DNA of 64,000 nt from an uncultured Planktomarina sp. (GCA_905182535.1 CAJJBZ010000003.1:62001-126000); one strand, 5' to 3'. Counted from the first letter of the stretch, positions 1 through 12,923 are shown. Made by a program: numbers and translations. Notes: generated by a model not told the origin, from the letters alone.

Positions 1-59
1 GACATTTAAATGTTTGCCGCCTATAAGGACCCAAATTAGCACCGCCAGAGGTTTTTATT

Positions 60-976
60 ATGATCAAAGTATTTGGCCACAAAGCACCGGACACCGACAG
101 TACGGGGAGTGCCATAATTTGGGCGTGGTATCTCAATGAGATTAAGGGACAAGCGGCTGAGCCTGTCTTGCTGGGTGAACCCAACACCGAAGCGGCTTTT
201 GTTTTGAAGCATTGGAAATTTGACCAGCCAGTGACCATTTCGGACGTGGCGGATAGCGCGCAGGTGATTATAGTCGACACCAACAATCCTGCCGAGCTGC
301 CACACAACATCAACAACGCAAATATTATTGAGATCATTGACCATCATAAACTGGTGGGCGGCTTAGAAACTAAGGGACCAATCTCGGTCACCATTCAACC
401 TTTGGCTTGCACAGCGACAATCATGCACAAATTAATGGGCGATAATGCCTCACTCATGCCGAATCCCATTAAAGGTCTAATGCTGTCTTGCATTTTATCG
501 GATACTTTAGAATTTCGTAGTCCAACTACCACCACACAAGACCAAACTATAGCCAAGATGTTGGCCGCTGATTTGGGCATTTCAATTCCTGAGTATGCGG
601 CTCAAATGTTTGCTGCAAAATCTGATGTATCGGCATTCTCCGATGCCGAACTGCTCCGCATGGATAGTAAGGAATATGCTGTAGAAGGTGTTAAATTTCG
701 GGTGTCTGTGCTTGAAACCACTTCACCGCAAATGGTTCTGGACAGAAAAGCCAGCCTGATGGCCGCGATGCCCAGCGTGGCAACTGAGGACGGTGTGGAT
801 CACGTGCTGTTGTTCGTGATTGATATCCTTAATGAAGAAGCACGATGCTGATCCCAAATGCAACCTCCCAAACTATTGCGGAAAAGTCTTTTGGGGCAGT
901 TGTGGCCGGCAATACGGTGGTCCTGCCCGGCGTTATAAGCCGCAAAAAACAGATCATCCCCAACCTTAAACTATAA
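60..976 (+). CDS. ppaC: Manganese-dependent inorganic pyrophosphatase (frameshifted in this sequence)
   Basis: Family II inorganic pyrophosphatase of the DHH/DHHA2 superfamily; it hydrolyses pyrophosphate to two phosphates in the cytoplasm. Visible motifs are GHKAPDTDS at residues 6-14, VDTNN at 72-76 and DHH at 94-96, the metal-binding signature of the family. The first frame stops at 851 after 263 residues. The missing C-terminus, including the SRKKQ active-site motif of the DHHA2 domain, continues in the next frame to a stop at 974-976. Restoring one base (an A near 842) joins the two into about 305 residues, the usual family length. I read this as a sequencing error. The start has an AGAGG ribosome site upstream. 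Confidence 0.93.
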
Positions 977-997
977 AGCCGTAACAAAGGGCACCTC

Positions 998-1870
998 ATG
1001 ACACAGATAATCACCTCACTCTCGGAGGTATCCGACCGCTACGACGCGCTGTTCTGTGATCTTTGGGGCTGTGTCCACGATGGTTTAAGTCCATTTTTGG
1101 AGGCCGTGGCCGCAATGCGAGCTTTTCGGGCCAGAGGTGGCACGGTGATGCTAGTTACCAACGCGCCACGCCCGCATGCGCCTGTTCGCCAGCAGTTGGA
1201 TCAGATTGGTGTCCCCGAGGATGCCTATGACGGTATTGCCACATCCGGCGACAGCGCGCGGGCTGCAATGTTCCGCGGCGCTGTGGGCAAAAATATTTTT
1301 TTTATTGGCCAACCGCAGGATCAAGTTTTTTTCAGCCCGCTGGATTTAATAGAAAATCCGTTGATAATCAAGCAAGTGCCCGTTGAAGAAGCCGAGGGTA
1401 TCGTATGTTGTGGGCCTTTTAATACTTTGGCAGATCTCGAAGAGATGCGACCACAATTTTTGTTGGCCAAGACTAAAGGCTTGAAGCTGCTCTGCGCCAA
1501 CCCTGACATAGTGGTGGACCGTGGCCACATCCGCGAATGGTGCGCAGGCGCTTTAGCAAAACTCTACACCGAAATGGGCGGTGAAAGCCTCTATTTTGGA
1601 AAGCCGCACCCACCCATTTATGATTTGGCACGTCGGCGATTGGATGCCTTGGGTAAAAGCATTCCAGACCACCGCATACTCTGCGTCGGCGACGGGGTTC
1701 TCACAGATATTGATGGTGCATTAGGCGAAGAACTTGATTCGTTGTTTATCACAGGGGGCTTGGCAGCACGTGAAACCAGAACCGTGCATCAACCAGATCC
1801 AGACGCTTTAGAGGCATACCTGGCCGATGAAATGATACAGCCAACCTATTCAATTGGTAAGTTGCGTTAA
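998..1870 (+). CDS. HAD superfamily subfamily IIA hydrolase (TIGR01459-like)
   Basis: HAD-type phosphatase of the NagD/PGP-like IIA class, 290 residues. Motif I is DLWGCVHDG at residues 21-29, with Trp in place of the second conserved Asp of DxDG, as in the alphaproteobacterial TIGR01459 group. An FGKPHPPIYD segment supplies the motif III Lys and CVGDGVLTDIDGA is motif IV. The substrate is unknown; members are probably small-molecule phosphatases. It lies 21 bases after the ppaC stop and may be co-transcribed. The family is recognised from motifs; the physiological role is not inferred. Confidence 0.85.
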   Translation: MTQIITSLSEVSDRYDALFCDLWGCVHDGLSPFLEAVAAMRAFRARGGTVMLVTNAPRPHAPVRQQLDQIGVPEDAYDGIATSGDSARAAMFRGAVGKNIFFIGQPQDQVFFSPLDLIENPLIIKQVPVEEAEGIVCCGPFNTLADLEEMRPQFLLAKTKGLKLLCANPDIVVDRGHIREWCAGALAKLYTEMGGESLYFGKPHPPIYDLARRRLDALGKSIPDHRILCVGDGVLTDIDGALGEELDSLFITGGLAARETRTVHQPDPDALEAYLADEMIQPTYSIGKLR

Positions 1871-1953
1871 ATCCCCTTGATTTTCACAGCCTCAAAGTAA
1901 TAAAGTTACCAAATTAGCTTACAATAGTATTAATTATTACCCTGAGGTTTGGA

Positions 1954-2397
1954 ATGCTAGACAAAATGCCCCGCGGCACGGTTTGTATTGAAGATATCAA
2001 AATTGGTATGAAGCGACATTTACGAAAAGTCGTAACGGACCGTGATATCGAAATGTTTGCCGAAGCCTCCACCGACCACAATCCGGTCCACCTCGACGAT
2101 GATTACGCCAATGACACAATTTTTGAGGGTCGTATCGCCCATGGCATGCTGACCGCAGGCTTCATCTCTGCGGTAATTGGAGAGCAACTACCAGGTCACG
2201 GCACTGTATATCTTGGCCAAACCCTGAAATTTCTGGGGCCTGTGCGCCCTGGTGATCACGTCACGGCACAGGTGGAGGTAGTCGACATTGATCTAGGGCG
2301 CCGACGGGTGAAATTGGACACCTGTTGCATTGTTAATGGAAAAAAAGTGCTTGTTGGTGAGGCCACTGTCTTAGCGCCTTCACGCAAATTCGACTAA
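1954..2397 (+). CDS. MaoC-family (R)-specific enoyl-CoA hydratase
   Basis: Single hot-dog-fold hydratase of 147 residues, the size of PhaJ-type proteins. The hydratase-2 motif is intact: D41-H-N-P-V-H46-L-D48 followed by an F...AHGM segment, giving the catalytic Asp/His pair. It would hydrate trans-2-enoyl-CoA to (R)-3-hydroxyacyl-CoA in fatty-acid or polyhydroxyalkanoate metabolism. A GAGG ribosome site precedes the ATG; Met5 is a possible alternative start. No polyhydroxyalkanoate genes are nearby, so the pathway is open. Confidence 0.85.
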   Translation: MLDKMPRGTVCIEDIKIGMKRHLRKVVTDRDIEMFAEASTDHNPVHLDDDYANDTIFEGRIAHGMLTAGFISAVIGEQLPGHGTVYLGQTLKFLGPVRPGDHVTAQVEVVDIDLGRRRVKLDTCCIVNGKKVLVGEATVLAPSRKFD

Positions 2398-2470
2398 GTT
2401 ATCCAATAAAAATTCAAACTTTCGCGGTGCAATCCTTGCTCTGGCCAATCTCGCACGGTAGTGAAATTTC

Positions 2471-3420
2471 ATGAAGCGCTTTCAGACCAGTAATATCCCC
2501 GATAATGCACGCGGAGCGACCGTGGCCATTGGCAATTTTGATGGCGTACATTTGGGCCATCAGGCCGTGATCGACGTTGCTCGTACGCAGGCAATCAAAA
2601 CCAAATCTCCTCTGGGAATTTCTAACCTTTGAACCACATCCCCGCAGTTTTTTTACTAAAAAATTCAATAAAGATCTGGCACCATTCAGACTATTAAATG
2701 CCGACGCGCGCGCTCACCGCTTAGAAAAGTTAGGTATAGATTTAGTACTAGAGTTGCCATTTAATGAAGAGCTTTCTGAGTTGAGTGACTGGGAGTTTTC
2801 TAAACAAATTCTCAACGATAGCTTTGGGTTGTCGCACGTAGTGGTTGGTGCAGACTTTTGCTTTGGCAATGGCCGGCTGGGCACAGCCACAAGTCTCAGC
2901 GAACACGCGGCTACTTTAGGCTTCGGCCTCACAATAACAGATCTAAAAAACCATGACGCGGAGGTGATCAGCTCCACTAATATCCGTAATGCACTCTCCA
3001 CCGCCGATCCACGCCGAGCCGCCGCGATGCTTGGGCACTGGCACCGCCTAGAGGGCGCTGTGGAGCATGGCGAAAAGCGCGGGCGCGAGTTGGGGTACCC
3101 CACTGCCAATATATCGATCGACGGATTGCAACCGCCAGCTTTTGGAGTTTATGCCGTCATCAGTTGATGTGCTTACCGGCCCCGATGCAGGCAGCTACCA
3201 TGGCGCCACATCAATTGGAGTGCGCCCAATGTTTGGTGAGAACCGCCCTAACTGCGAGACCTTTATCTTCGATTTTTGTGGTGACCTTTACGGCGAAACA
3301 ATTTCTGTTGGTTTGGTAAGTTACCTTCGCGGCGAAGAAACGTTTCATGGGCTGGACGACTTAATTACCCAAATGGACGCAGATTGTATTCGCGCTGATA
3401 ATATATTGAAAAGCCTATGA
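2471..3420 (+). CDS. ribF: Bifunctional riboflavin kinase / FAD synthetase (two frameshifts)
   Basis: RibF phosphorylates riboflavin to FMN and adenylates FMN to FAD. The N-terminal nucleotidyltransferase shows AIGNFDGVHLGHQ, then TFEPHPRSFF and a STNIRNAL segment. The C-terminal flavokinase shows RGRELGYPTANI and later YHGATSIGVRP. The reading frame is broken twice. Near 2619-2621 (TTT) one extra base separates SPLGI from LTFEPHP. Near 3157-3160 one extra base separates AFGVYAV from SVDVLTG. Removing both gives about 315 residues, the normal size. RibF is essential in most bacteria, so these are probably sequence errors. The stop overlaps the start of the next gene. Confidence 0.93.
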
Positions 3421-3869
3421 GTACCAAAAGCTTACGACCAAAATTTTGGGAAAAAATCCCAATGGCCAAGATGACAGACACTGAGTGGGAAGCTCTTTGC
3501 GATGGCTGTGGCCGGTGTTGCCTGAATAAGCTGGAAGATCCAGATACTGGGCATGTAGCACTCACTCGAATTGCCTGCCGACTGCTGGACAATGAAACCT
3601 GTCAATGCTCACAATATGTTATTCGGCAAGAGTTTGTGCCTGAATGTATTCGTATGACCGCAGACACGATTGCGCAACATGCCTATTGGCTACCAAACAC
3701 ATGCGCCTACAAGCTGTTGCACGAGGGCGAAACTATACCAAAATGGCATCCCTTACTGACGGGCACAGCGCAGTCCGTGCATGATGCCGGCATATCTGTA
3801 CAAGGCTGGACCATACCGGAATTTGAAGTGCCCGAAGAAGAGTGGGAAGACCATATAATTGAGGATTGA
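3417..3869 (+). CDS. YcgN-family cysteine-cluster protein (UPF0260)
   Basis: Small cytoplasmic protein of 150 residues belonging to the YcgN/YkgJ cysteine-cluster group. CDGCGRCC lies at residues 28-35, and further Cys residues occur in the CRLLDNETCQCSQY segment and around ECIRM and NTCAYKL, which fits a metal or Fe-S site. The function is unknown. Its ATG overlaps the ribF stop by four bases, and threonine aldolase begins three bases after its stop, so the three genes look like one transcript. Met16 or Met19 could be the real start, since family members often begin close to the TEWEALCDGCG segment. Confidence 0.85.
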   Translation: MSTKSLRPKFWEKIPMAKMTDTEWEALCDGCGRCCLNKLEDPDTGHVALTRIACRLLDNETCQCSQYVIRQEFVPECIRMTADTIAQHAYWLPNTCAYKLLHEGETIPKWHPLLTGTAQSVHDAGISVQGWTIPEFEVPEEEWEDHIIED

Positions 3870-3872
3870 ACG

Positions 3873-4922
3873 ATGAATTTTGCATCTGACAACACAGGCC
3901 CAGTACATCCGAATGTATTGGCTGCATTGACGGCAGCCAATACAGGCTACGCTCTACCATATGGTGGCGATGATCTGACAGCCCGCGCTGTGGAGGAAGT
4001 ACGCGATGTATTTGAGGCGCCCGACGCAGCTGTCTTTTTCGTATCACTAGGAACAGCGGCCAATTCACTTATTCTTGCCACCCTGTCTAAGCCTTGGGAG
4101 ACAGTGTTCTGCCATACCTTGGCTCATATCCATGAGGATGAGTGTAACGCGCCAGAGTTTTACTCCGGCGGCACGAAGTTGACCTTGGTGCCTGGTCAGG
4201 GTGCCAAGATGACGGCAGAGACTTTACGTCATTCAATTCTGGCACAAGAAACCCGGGGCATACATGGTCCGCAGCGCGGCCCAGTCTCGCTCACACAAGC
4301 TACAGAGCGCGGAACCATTTATAGCCTAAAAGAGATTCAAGATATTTCCACCACCGCGCAGGAGTTTGATCTGCCCTTGCATATGGATGGTGCGCGCTTT
4401 GCCAACGCCTTGCAGTCCCTGGGCTGTTCGGCGGCCGAAATGACTTGGAAGTCTGGCGTGGATGCGGTCACCTTTGGAGGTACGAAGAACGGACTGATGG
4501 CTGTAGAAGCAGTCATTTTTTTCGATCCAAAACATGCTTTAGAATTTGAATTTAGGCGTAAACGCGGTGCGCACTTGTTCTCAAAGCATCGTTTTTTAGC
4601 AGCACAGATCCAATCTTATTTGACAGAAGATTTATGGTTGAGTATGGCAAAAAGCTCTAATGACGCATGTTCAAGATTGGTTCAGGGTCTTCACAAAATC
4701 TCTGACGTTCAGATCAATTTTGAACCGCAGGCAAATATTATCTTTGCGCATTGGTCGCGCGCGGCACATCAACGGCTGCACGCTGCAGGGGCGCAGTACT
4801 ATGTTTTGGAAGGCGACTACACGGCAGGCCCCGCGGATGAATTACTACCAGCGCGTTTGGTGACAGATTGGTCCGCTACACCCGAAAACGTAGATAAGTT
4901 TCTAAATATTCTACGCGGATAG
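3873..4922 (+). CDS. ltaE: Low-specificity L-threonine aldolase (PLP)
   Basis: Fold-type I PLP enzyme of the beta-eliminating lyase family, 349 residues. It cleaves L-threonine or L-allo-threonine to glycine and acetaldehyde. The N-terminus NFASDNTGP matches the family, HMDGARFANA supplies the cofactor-binding Asp, and K205 in FGGTKNG is the Schiff-base lysine. It begins directly after the YcgN-like gene. The exact stereo-preference cannot be read from sequence. Confidence 0.9.
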   Translation: MNFASDNTGPVHPNVLAALTAANTGYALPYGGDDLTARAVEEVRDVFEAPDAAVFFVSLGTAANSLILATLSKPWETVFCHTLAHIHEDECNAPEFYSGGTKLTLVPGQGAKMTAETLRHSILAQETRGIHGPQRGPVSLTQATERGTIYSLKEIQDISTTAQEFDLPLHMDGARFANALQSLGCSAAEMTWKSGVDAVTFGGTKNGLMAVEAVIFFDPKHALEFEFRRKRGAHLFSKHRFLAAQIQSYLTEDLWLSMAKSSNDACSRLVQGLHKISDVQINFEPQANIIFAHWSRAAHQRLHAAGAQYYVLEGDYTAGPADELLPARLVTDWSATPENVDKFLNILRG

Positions 4923-4976
4923 TTCATTCCGCACCGGTGCCCTTTGGTTTGGATGCCCGCGTGGAATATTTTGGCG

Positions 4977-5576
4977 CTATAGGGTGCCTGAAAGTATCAG
5001 ATCTAAATCTTCAATCCGATCTTCCCCCCAAAGACGCTGATCAGTATCAGTAATGTAAAACGGTGATCCAAATACGCCACTAGTAATCGCATCTTCAGTA
5101 TTTTTGGCATATTGCTCTGCAGAACCGATCATATCTTTATCAGCCAGACTTGGATCGAATCCAGCAGATTTCAAGCAATCTGCAATTACGTCTTGTTGCG
5201 AAATGTCTCTTTCTTCTGCCCAAACTGCGCGAGTAAACCCATGCGCCAAAGCGCCCAAGTCACCATCACCGTAGCGCGAAGCAGATATTAAAGCATACGA
5301 CGATGGAGCCATATTTACCGGGAAAAAGATCGGTTTAAAATTCATTGGCATTTTAAGCTTTTTCGCTTTGCGCTGGAGCTCCTGCGCCCGCATTTCGATC
5401 CTGCTGATATGCCGATCTTTAGGTGGCACACCACCTGTGCGCCCAAAAACAGCCATTAAGTCCATTGGGCGATATTCTACCGATGCACTGTGCTTTTCGG
5501 CAACGGCTTCCATTCGGGTTCCCGCAAGATAGGTAAATGGAGAAATTGTTGCAAAAAAATAAGTGATGTGGGCCAT
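4977..5576 (-). CDS. DsbA-family oxidoreductase, 2-hydroxychromene-2-carboxylate isomerase-like
   Basis: Kappa-class GST/DsbA-like thioredoxin-fold protein. The frame opens further upstream (to 5684), but family members begin at the AHITYFFATISPFTYLAG segment, so the ATG at 5576 is preferred; this gives 199 residues, normal for the family. The SPFTYL motif corresponds to the glutathione-binding Ser site of HCCA isomerases, and no CxxC is present. It is probably a glutathione-dependent isomerase or transferase of unknown substrate. It is transcribed divergently from prs. Confidence 0.8.
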   Translation of the reverse strand: MAHITYFFATISPFTYLAGTRMEAVAEKHSASVEYRPMDLMAVFGRTGGVPPKDRHISRIEMRAQELQRKAKKLKMPMNFKPIFFPVNMAPSSYALISASRYGDGDLGALAHGFTRAVWAEERDISQQDVIADCLKSAGFDPSLADKDMIGSAEQYAKNTEDAITSGVFGSPFYITDTDQRLWGEDRIEDLDLILSGTL

Positions 5577-5682
5577 TAATTTTACCTTTTTTTTTATATA
5601 ACCTGTGACGAGCAGTAACTGCATGCTAAGGCGTGTCAACATCACGCAACTCAGATCACGAATCATACTGGAGATAAGAGAC

Positions 5683-6702
5683 ATGGCTTCTGTTCACGGA
5701 CCGAAACTGATTTCAGGTAATTCCAATCTAAAGCTAGCGCGATCCGTTGCGCGGCGCGTGTCTTTACACCGCGGCCTGAGCGTTGATTTGGTTGATGCCC
5801 GCGTTGAACGCTTCAACGACGGTGAAATCTTCGTGGAGGTATATGAGAACGTTCGGGATGAAGATATGTTCATCATTCAGCCAACTTCGCGACCTGCCAA
5901 CGATGCGTTGATGGAACTGTTGATCATCGCAGATACCCTCAAGCGCTCATCTGCCAGCCGAATTACAGCTGTCATCCCTTATTTTGGTTATGCGCGCCAA
6001 GATCGTCGTAGCAAAGCCCGCACACCAATCACAGCAAAGCTTGTAGCCAACATGCTGGAGAAAGCTGGGATTGAACGAGTGTTAACCCTTGATCTACACG
6101 CGACACAAATTCAGGGCTTTTTTGATATCCCAGTCGATAATCTTTATGCATCTCCAGTCTTCGCATTGGATGTGAAGCACCACTTTAAAGGTCAGATGGA
6201 CAATCTTATGATAGTCTCTCCCGACGTAGGCGGCGTAGCCCGAGCCCGCGATTTAGCGCAACGTGTTGGGGCACCACTGTCCATTGTCGACAAGCGCCGT
6301 GAAAAAGCTGGTGAAGTTGCTGAGATGACAGTGATTGGAAATGTCGAAGGACGCACATGCCTGATTGTTGACGATATAGTTGATACCGCTGGCACGCTTT
6401 GCAAGGCTGCAGATGTTCTAATGGCAAATGGTGCAAAAGAAGTGCATTCCTATATCACGCATGGCGTCTTGTCCGGTCCTGCCGTTGAGCGGATCACGAA
6501 TTCAGTAATGAAAAATCTAGTCATTACCGATACTATCGAAGCTACTGAGGCCGTTCAGAACGCTCCTAATATTCGGATTGTGCCAACAGCCCCAATGTTT
6601 GCTCAAGCTATTTTAAACACCTGGAATGGAACCTCTGTGTCATCCCTATTTTCAACGGCGACTCTTTCAGCGATCTATGAAGGTATTTACGACTGTGAAT
6701 AG
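5683..6702 (+). CDS. prs: Ribose-phosphate pyrophosphokinase (PRPP synthase)
   Basis: Makes PRPP from ribose 5-phosphate and ATP for purine, pyrimidine, histidine, tryptophan and NAD synthesis. The ATG at 5683 is chosen over the longer frame because the protein then starts at [18 protein letters not shown], has a GGAG ribosome site and is 339 residues, typical of Rhodobacterales. Motifs include the [18 protein letters not shown] loop and the [13 protein letters not shown]-binding loop near residue 230. No frameshift is seen. Confidence 0.95.
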   Translation: MASVHGPKLISGNSNLKLARSVARRVSLHRGLSVDLVDARVERFNDGEIFVEVYENVRDEDMFIIQPTSRPANDALMELLIIADTLKRSSASRITAVIPYFGYARQDRRSKARTPITAKLVANMLEKAGIERVLTLDLHATQIQGFFDIPVDNLYASPVFALDVKHHFKGQMDNLMIVSPDVGGVARARDLAQRVGAPLSIVDKRREKAGEVAEMTVIGNVEGRTCLIVDDIVDTAGTLCKAADVLMANGAKEVHSYITHGVLSGPAVERITNSVMKNLVITDTIEATEAVQNAPNIRIVPTAPMFAQAILNTWNGTSVSSLFSTATLSAIYEGIYDCE

Positions 6703-6947
6703 GAGAATGGTATCAATAGAGATTCTACTATCCAGAACCTTCCAACCGCCCAATCAACTAATTCCTACTCACATAGCCCAAAAACAAAAGTTAATGCGCG
6801 TTAGGTAATTAAATTAAGCGGTAGAGGCATTTTAACTTTGATGTCTCAGCATGAATTTTTATAGAAAATCCTACACGGATTAGGCAACGTAGCCCTGGCT
6901 TAACTCTATACTATTAAGAACCTAAAACGGGCAACATCAGCCACCAA

Positions 6948-6974
6948 TACCCCACCATTAATAACGGTGGGGTA
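6948..6974 (+). terminator. Rho-independent terminator candidate after prs
   Basis: A perfect 9-bp stem, TACCCCACC at 6948-6956 with GGTGGGGTA at 6966-6974, and a 9-base loop, followed by an AT-rich run (ATATTTATAAATTT). It lies about 245 bases downstream of the prs stop, rather far but in the right orientation. Confidence 0.6.
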
Positions 6975-7055
6975 ATATTTATAAATTTGTTAAATAATTG
7001 TATTATATGTAGATTACATATCTCACAGCTCATCACCATAAAGTACATAAACCAA

Positions 7056-7082
7056 TAAAGGGCCCCATAAAAAGGCCCTTTA
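7056..7082 (-). terminator. Terminator of the atp operon
   Basis: TAAAGGGCC at 7056-7064 pairs perfectly with GGCCCTTTA at 7074-7082 (9 bp, 9-base loop). It sits 20 bases beyond the atpC stop, and the minus strand continues into ATTGGTTTATG. This is the expected end of the F1-ATPase transcript. Confidence 0.75.
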
Positions 7083-7101
7083 TCCAAAAATAGAATTTCA
7101 A

Positions 7102-7508
7102 TTAAGCTGCGCTGAAGCCCAAGGCTGTAGCCAGAACTACAACATCTGCGTGAGTTTTTATCGCCGCATCTTGAGTAGCTTCATTGGCGCCGTCTAAAGC
7201 CGCCTTAGCAGTTGATACTATACCATCCATATCTTCTTGTGTGACGTCAGCCTTAATCATAGCACGCTCTGCGATAACGGTGACACCCTCTGAAGTGACT
7301 TCAGCAAAACCACCCGTGACAACATACTCGTTTATGCCAGAAGCGGAGTTAACCGACAATACGCCAGGCCGCAAAGTAGTCAAAATAGGGGCATGATTAA
7401 GCATTGCGGTCATGTCCCCTTCTGACCCCGGGATCTGGACCTCTGTGGCCGAAAACGAAGCAAGGCTTCGTTCGGGGCTTACCAGATCAAAGTTCATGGT
7501 ATCTGCCA

Positions 7509-7509
<1 letters not shown>
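7102..7509 (-). CDS. atpC: F1 ATP synthase subunit epsilon
   Basis: Epsilon subunit of the F1 central stalk, 135 residues. The N-terminal beta-sandwich is evident (MNFDLVSPERSLASFSATEV, PGSEGDMTAMLNHAPILT), and the gene is last in atpHAGDC. It couples rotation to catalysis and restrains ATP hydrolysis. Its start abuts the atpD stop. The alanine-rich C-terminus replaces a canonical two-helix domain, as often seen in alphaproteobacteria. Confidence 0.95.
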
Positions 7510-9820
<2,311 letters not shown>

Positions 9821-9832
9821 GTGCCAGTATCC

Positions 9833-11368
9833 TTACGCGAAATCTGCGGCGAAATCGTCTAACGCAGCTTTGATTTTTGCTTCAGCATCACCTTTGATTT
9901 TAGGGTCTTCATTGGTAATCATCGCCAACACATCGCTTGCTTTACCACGAAGATGGGCCAAAAGTCCGGCTTCAAAACGACTGACATCAGAGACTTCAAT
10001 TTTATCCAAATAGCCCTTGGTGCCAGCGTAGATGACGCAGACGATTTCAGCATTGGACAAAGGTGAATACTGTGGCTGCTTCATAAGCTCAGTCAAACGC
10101 GCACCACGGCTCAGCAACTGCTGTGTGGCCACGTCCAAATCAGAGCCAAACTGAGCAAAGGCTGCCATCTCACGGTACTGAGCTAACTCAAGTTTAACCG
10201 GACCAGCTACAGACTTCATCGCGTTTGTTTGTGCAGATGAACCAACACGGGACACAGACAGACCAGTGTTTACCGCAGGGCGGATGCCTTGATAAAATAG
10301 TTCTGTCTCCAAGAAGATCTGGCCATCTGTGATCGAGATCACATTTGTAGGAATAAACGCAGAAACATCGCCACCCTGGGTTTCGATGATAGGCAGAGCG
10401 GTCAAAGAACCAGACCCATTAGCTTCGTTCAACTTTGAAGACCGTTCAAGTAATCTGGAGTGAAGGTAGAACACGTCACCAGGATAAGCTTCACGTCCTG
10501 GTGGGCGACGCAGCAACAACGACATCTGGCGGTAAGACACCGCTTGCTTGGACAAATCATCATAAATGATCAGTGCATGCTTACCATTGTCGCGGAAATA
10601 TTCTGCCATGGAAGTCGCGGCATAGGGCGCCAAGAACTGCATTGGTGCAGGGTCGGAGGCGGTCGCAGCAACAATGATTGAATACTCAATTGCGCCGGAT
10701 TCTTCAAGTTTTTTAACCAACTGAGCGACGGTTGAGCGCTTTTGACCAATCGCTACATAAACACAATACAACTTGTCTTTGTCGTCAGTCGCTGCATCGT
10801 TATAGGATTTTTGATTTAAGATCGTGTCAAGTGCCACAGCTGTTTTACCGGTTTGACGGTCACCAATGATCAGTTCACGCTGGCCACGGCCAATCGGGAT
10901 CATAGCATCAACGGATTTCAGCCCTGTCGCCATCGGCTCATGAACCGATTTACGTGGAATTATCCCTGGGGCTTTTACATCGGCTTGACTGCGCAGCTTG
11001 GTTTTGATTGGGCCTTTGCCATCCAAAGGATTGCCTAAGCCGTCAACAACACGTCCCAACAATTCTGGGCCAACAGGAACGTCCACAATTGAGTTGGTAC
11101 GCTTAACTGTGTCGCCTTCTTTAATGTCACGGTCTGTGCCGAAGATAACAACACCAACGTTGTCAGCCTCCAAGTTCAGCGCCATCCCTTGGATGCCACC
11201 TGGGAACTCAACCATTTCACCTGCTTGAACATTGTCCAGACCGAATACGCGCGCGATACCATCCCCTACGGAAAGGACGCGGCCCACTTCGGCAACTTCG
11301 GCTTCTTGGCCAAAATTCTTAATCTGGTCTTTTAGGATCGCAGAAATCTCTGCAGCTTCGATCGCCAT
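9833..11368 (-). CDS. atpA: F1 ATP synthase subunit alpha
   Basis: Non-catalytic nucleotide-binding subunit of F1, 511 residues, normal length. It carries the P-loop [12 protein letters not shown] near residues 169-180 and the signature [17 protein letters not shown]. Its ATG directly follows the atpH stop, in the conserved order atpHAGDC. Confidence 0.97.
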   Translation of the reverse strand: MAIEAAEISAILKDQIKNFGQEAEVAEVGRVLSVGDGIARVFGLDNVQAGEMVEFPGGIQGMALNLEADNVGVVIFGTDRDIKEGDTVKRTNSIVDVPVGPELLGRVVDGLGNPLDGKGPIKTKLRSQADVKAPGIIPRKSVHEPMATGLKSVDAMIPIGRGQRELIIGDRQTGKTAVALDTILNQKSYNDAATDDKDKLYCVYVAIGQKRSTVAQLVKKLEESGAIEYSIIVAATASDPAPMQFLAPYAATSMAEYFRDNGKHALIIYDDLSKQAVSYRQMSLLLRRPPGREAYPGDVFYLHSRLLERSSKLNEANGSGSLTALPIIETQGGDVSAFIPTNVISITDGQIFLETELFYQGIRPAVNTGLSVSRVGSSAQTNAMKSVAGPVKLELAQYREMAAFAQFGSDLDVATQQLLSRGARLTELMKQPQYSPLSNAEIVCVIYAGTKGYLDKIEVSDVSRFEAGLLAHLRGKASDVLAMITNEDPKIKGDAEAKIKAALDDFAADFA

Positions 11369-11929
11369 TTATCCGACCTCTTTCATTGTGTTCTGAAGGG
11401 CATTCAGCTTGGAGCGGATCGACGTATCGATCATCTTCGAGCCAACTTTAACAACGAGACCGCCGATGATGCTGTCATCAACAGTCGCTTTGATTTTCAC
11501 ATCAAGCCCCAATTGGGCCTTGAGTGTTTTGGCCAAACTTGCGGCCTGCGTTTTGGTTAACGCCTTGGCGGAAGTCACCTCAGCGGTCACCTCACCTTTA
11601 TCCTCTGCGATGCGAGACCGCAGAGATGCCAACAAGCTTGGCAATACAAACAGACGGCGCTTAGTAGCCATCAATGCAAGAGTATTTACCATAACTGGTT
11701 GTAGTTTCATTTTTTTAGCAACAGCCGAAATCGCCTGCCCCATTTCTGCGCGTGAATATACCGGCGATGAAACCAAGGTGCGCAAATCTGCGCTCCCGGT
11801 CAATGCGCCGTCCAGCGCATCTACATCAGCCTCTAAAGGCTTCAATTTCTTGTCTTCTTTGGCAAGCGAAAACACCGCTGTTGCGTAGCGGCTCGCAATA
11901 CCAGACGAGATCGATGCTGGTTCGGACAA
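11369..11929 (-). CDS. atpH: F1 ATP synthase subunit delta (TTG start)
   Basis: Peripheral-stalk subunit that attaches F1 to the b subunits. The frame is open to 11995, but the first 22 codons do not resemble the family. The TTG at 11929 ([25 protein letters not shown]) has an AGAGGG ribosome site six bases upstream and gives 186 residues, the usual size in Rhodobacterales. The C-terminal signature around [20 protein letters not shown] is intact. F0 genes are not in this window; in this order they normally sit at a separate locus. Confidence 0.92.
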   Translation of the reverse strand: MSEPASISSGIASRYATAVFSLAKEDKKLKPLEADVDALDGALTGSADLRTLVSSPVYSRAEMGQAISAVAKKMKLQPVMVNTLALMATKRRLFVLPSLLASLRSRIAEDKGEVTAEVTSAKALTKTQAASLAKTLKAQLGLDVKIKATVDDSIIGGLVVKVGSKMIDTSIRSKLNALQNTMKEVG

Positions 11930-12161
11930 AGACAACCCTCTCGATGCTGGCCCGTCTGACCATAGCGTCAGACAAAGGCGTTTGGTGGGCGCCATAGAAC
12001 TATGGCTACAAAATCATTCGCCGTTTAGCAGAGCATTTCGCGTCCCGCAATGCTAATGACGGTCAAATCATGATAGAAAAACCCGAAGAAATATGCAGTT
12101 TAACTAGGGTGCGACCCTTTGTGTCGCCCAGGGCGGCTGAAAATTACCGAATCCGTCGCCA

Positions 12162-12923
12162 TCACGCATTCTCAGACCGCGCTGAAACCGGATCTGCGGC
12201 TTTGATACCGTCCAGAATACCCAGTGGGCGCGAAATAATTTGCCCCAAGCCCGGTCGCCGCGGCCGCGGCACTTGTTTAATAACTTCAAGAATCAATACC
12301 CCACCACCACGCCATGCAGGAATACTCTGACCAAAACGCTCAAACGGCCCAGCCATGCGACGCCAAAAACGGCCCGCCCAAGGCGGTTGATACAGTGCCA
12401 TCACATGAGAATCTGGCAAAAATCCATGCCATTTAAGACGTGATTCTAGTTGGCCTGAAGTATAAGGGCGAGCAAATGAAAACGGAGTCCCCTCCCGTCG
12501 CGACCAGAGGCTAGTACGATTAGGTACGATAAAAATGGCTCGGCCTGCAGGCTCCAACACCCGATAACACTCCTCAAGCACGGCAGCGGAGTGCTCTGAG
12601 GTATCTAAGCCATGCAACACTAGTAGTTTATCAACGGACCCCGTCTCCACCGGCCAGCGGGTCTCCTCACAAAGCACCGAACAATTTGGTAAGCCTTGCG
12701 GCCAATGCATCACCCCCTGCCGCGCCGGCATCAAGGCTGTTACACGCCGCGCGTCGGCTAAAAACGGCCGCAGCAGTGGTGCCGCAAACCCATAGCCCAC
12801 AACTGTTTGCATCTTAGCATCGGGCCACAGCTGCATGACCTGATCACGAAGCGTATGCTGCACCGACCGCCCAAGAGCAGATCGATAATAAAAAGTTCGC
12901 AACTCACGTACATCTAAATGCAT
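12162..12923 (-). CDS. Class I SAM-dependent methyltransferase
   Basis: Protein of 253 residues with a Rossmann-like methyltransferase core. A degenerate glycine motif (VVGYGFAAPLLRPFL) sits near residue 42, a DKLLVLHGLD segment serves as motif IV, and EECYRVLEPAGRAIFIVPNR gives the post-motif strand typical of UbiE/type-11 methyltransferases. The substrate is unknown. It is divergent from gloB, an arrangement I recall as common in Rhodobacterales. The C-terminal region is basic and proline-rich. Confidence 0.8.
   Translation of the reverse strand: MHLDVRELRTFYYRSALGRSVQHTLRDQVMQLWPDAKMQTVVGYGFAAPLLRPFLADARRVTALMPARQGVMHWPQGLPNCSVLCEETRWPVETGSVDKLLVLHGLDTSEHSAAVLEECYRVLEPAGRAIFIVPNRTSLWSRREGTPFSFARPYTSGQLESRLKWHGFLPDSHVMALYQPPWAGRFWRRMAGPFERFGQSIPAWRGGGVLILEVIKQVPRPRRPGLGQIISRPLGILDGIKAADPVSARSENA

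Larger units (their letters stand above)
6703..7101. other. Intergenic region between prs and atpC
   Basis: AT-rich stretch of about 400 bases with no convincing coding frame. It holds two convergent terminator hairpins, listed separately (6948-6974 and 7056-7082). A segment near 6819-6875 vaguely resembles the D-arm and anticodon region of a tRNA-Gln, but it does not fold into a cloverleaf. Confidence 0.6.

Noticed and set aside
6815..6880. tRNA-Gln-like stretch (AAGCGGTAGAGGCA ... TTTGATG)
   Set aside because: No acceptor stem, the anticodon arm would have a 10-base loop and no T-loop consensus follows.
12070..12330. Plus-strand frame of 86 codons between atpH and the methyltransferase gene
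   Set aside because: It overlaps the methyltransferase coding sequence antisense and has no ribosome site or recognisable composition.
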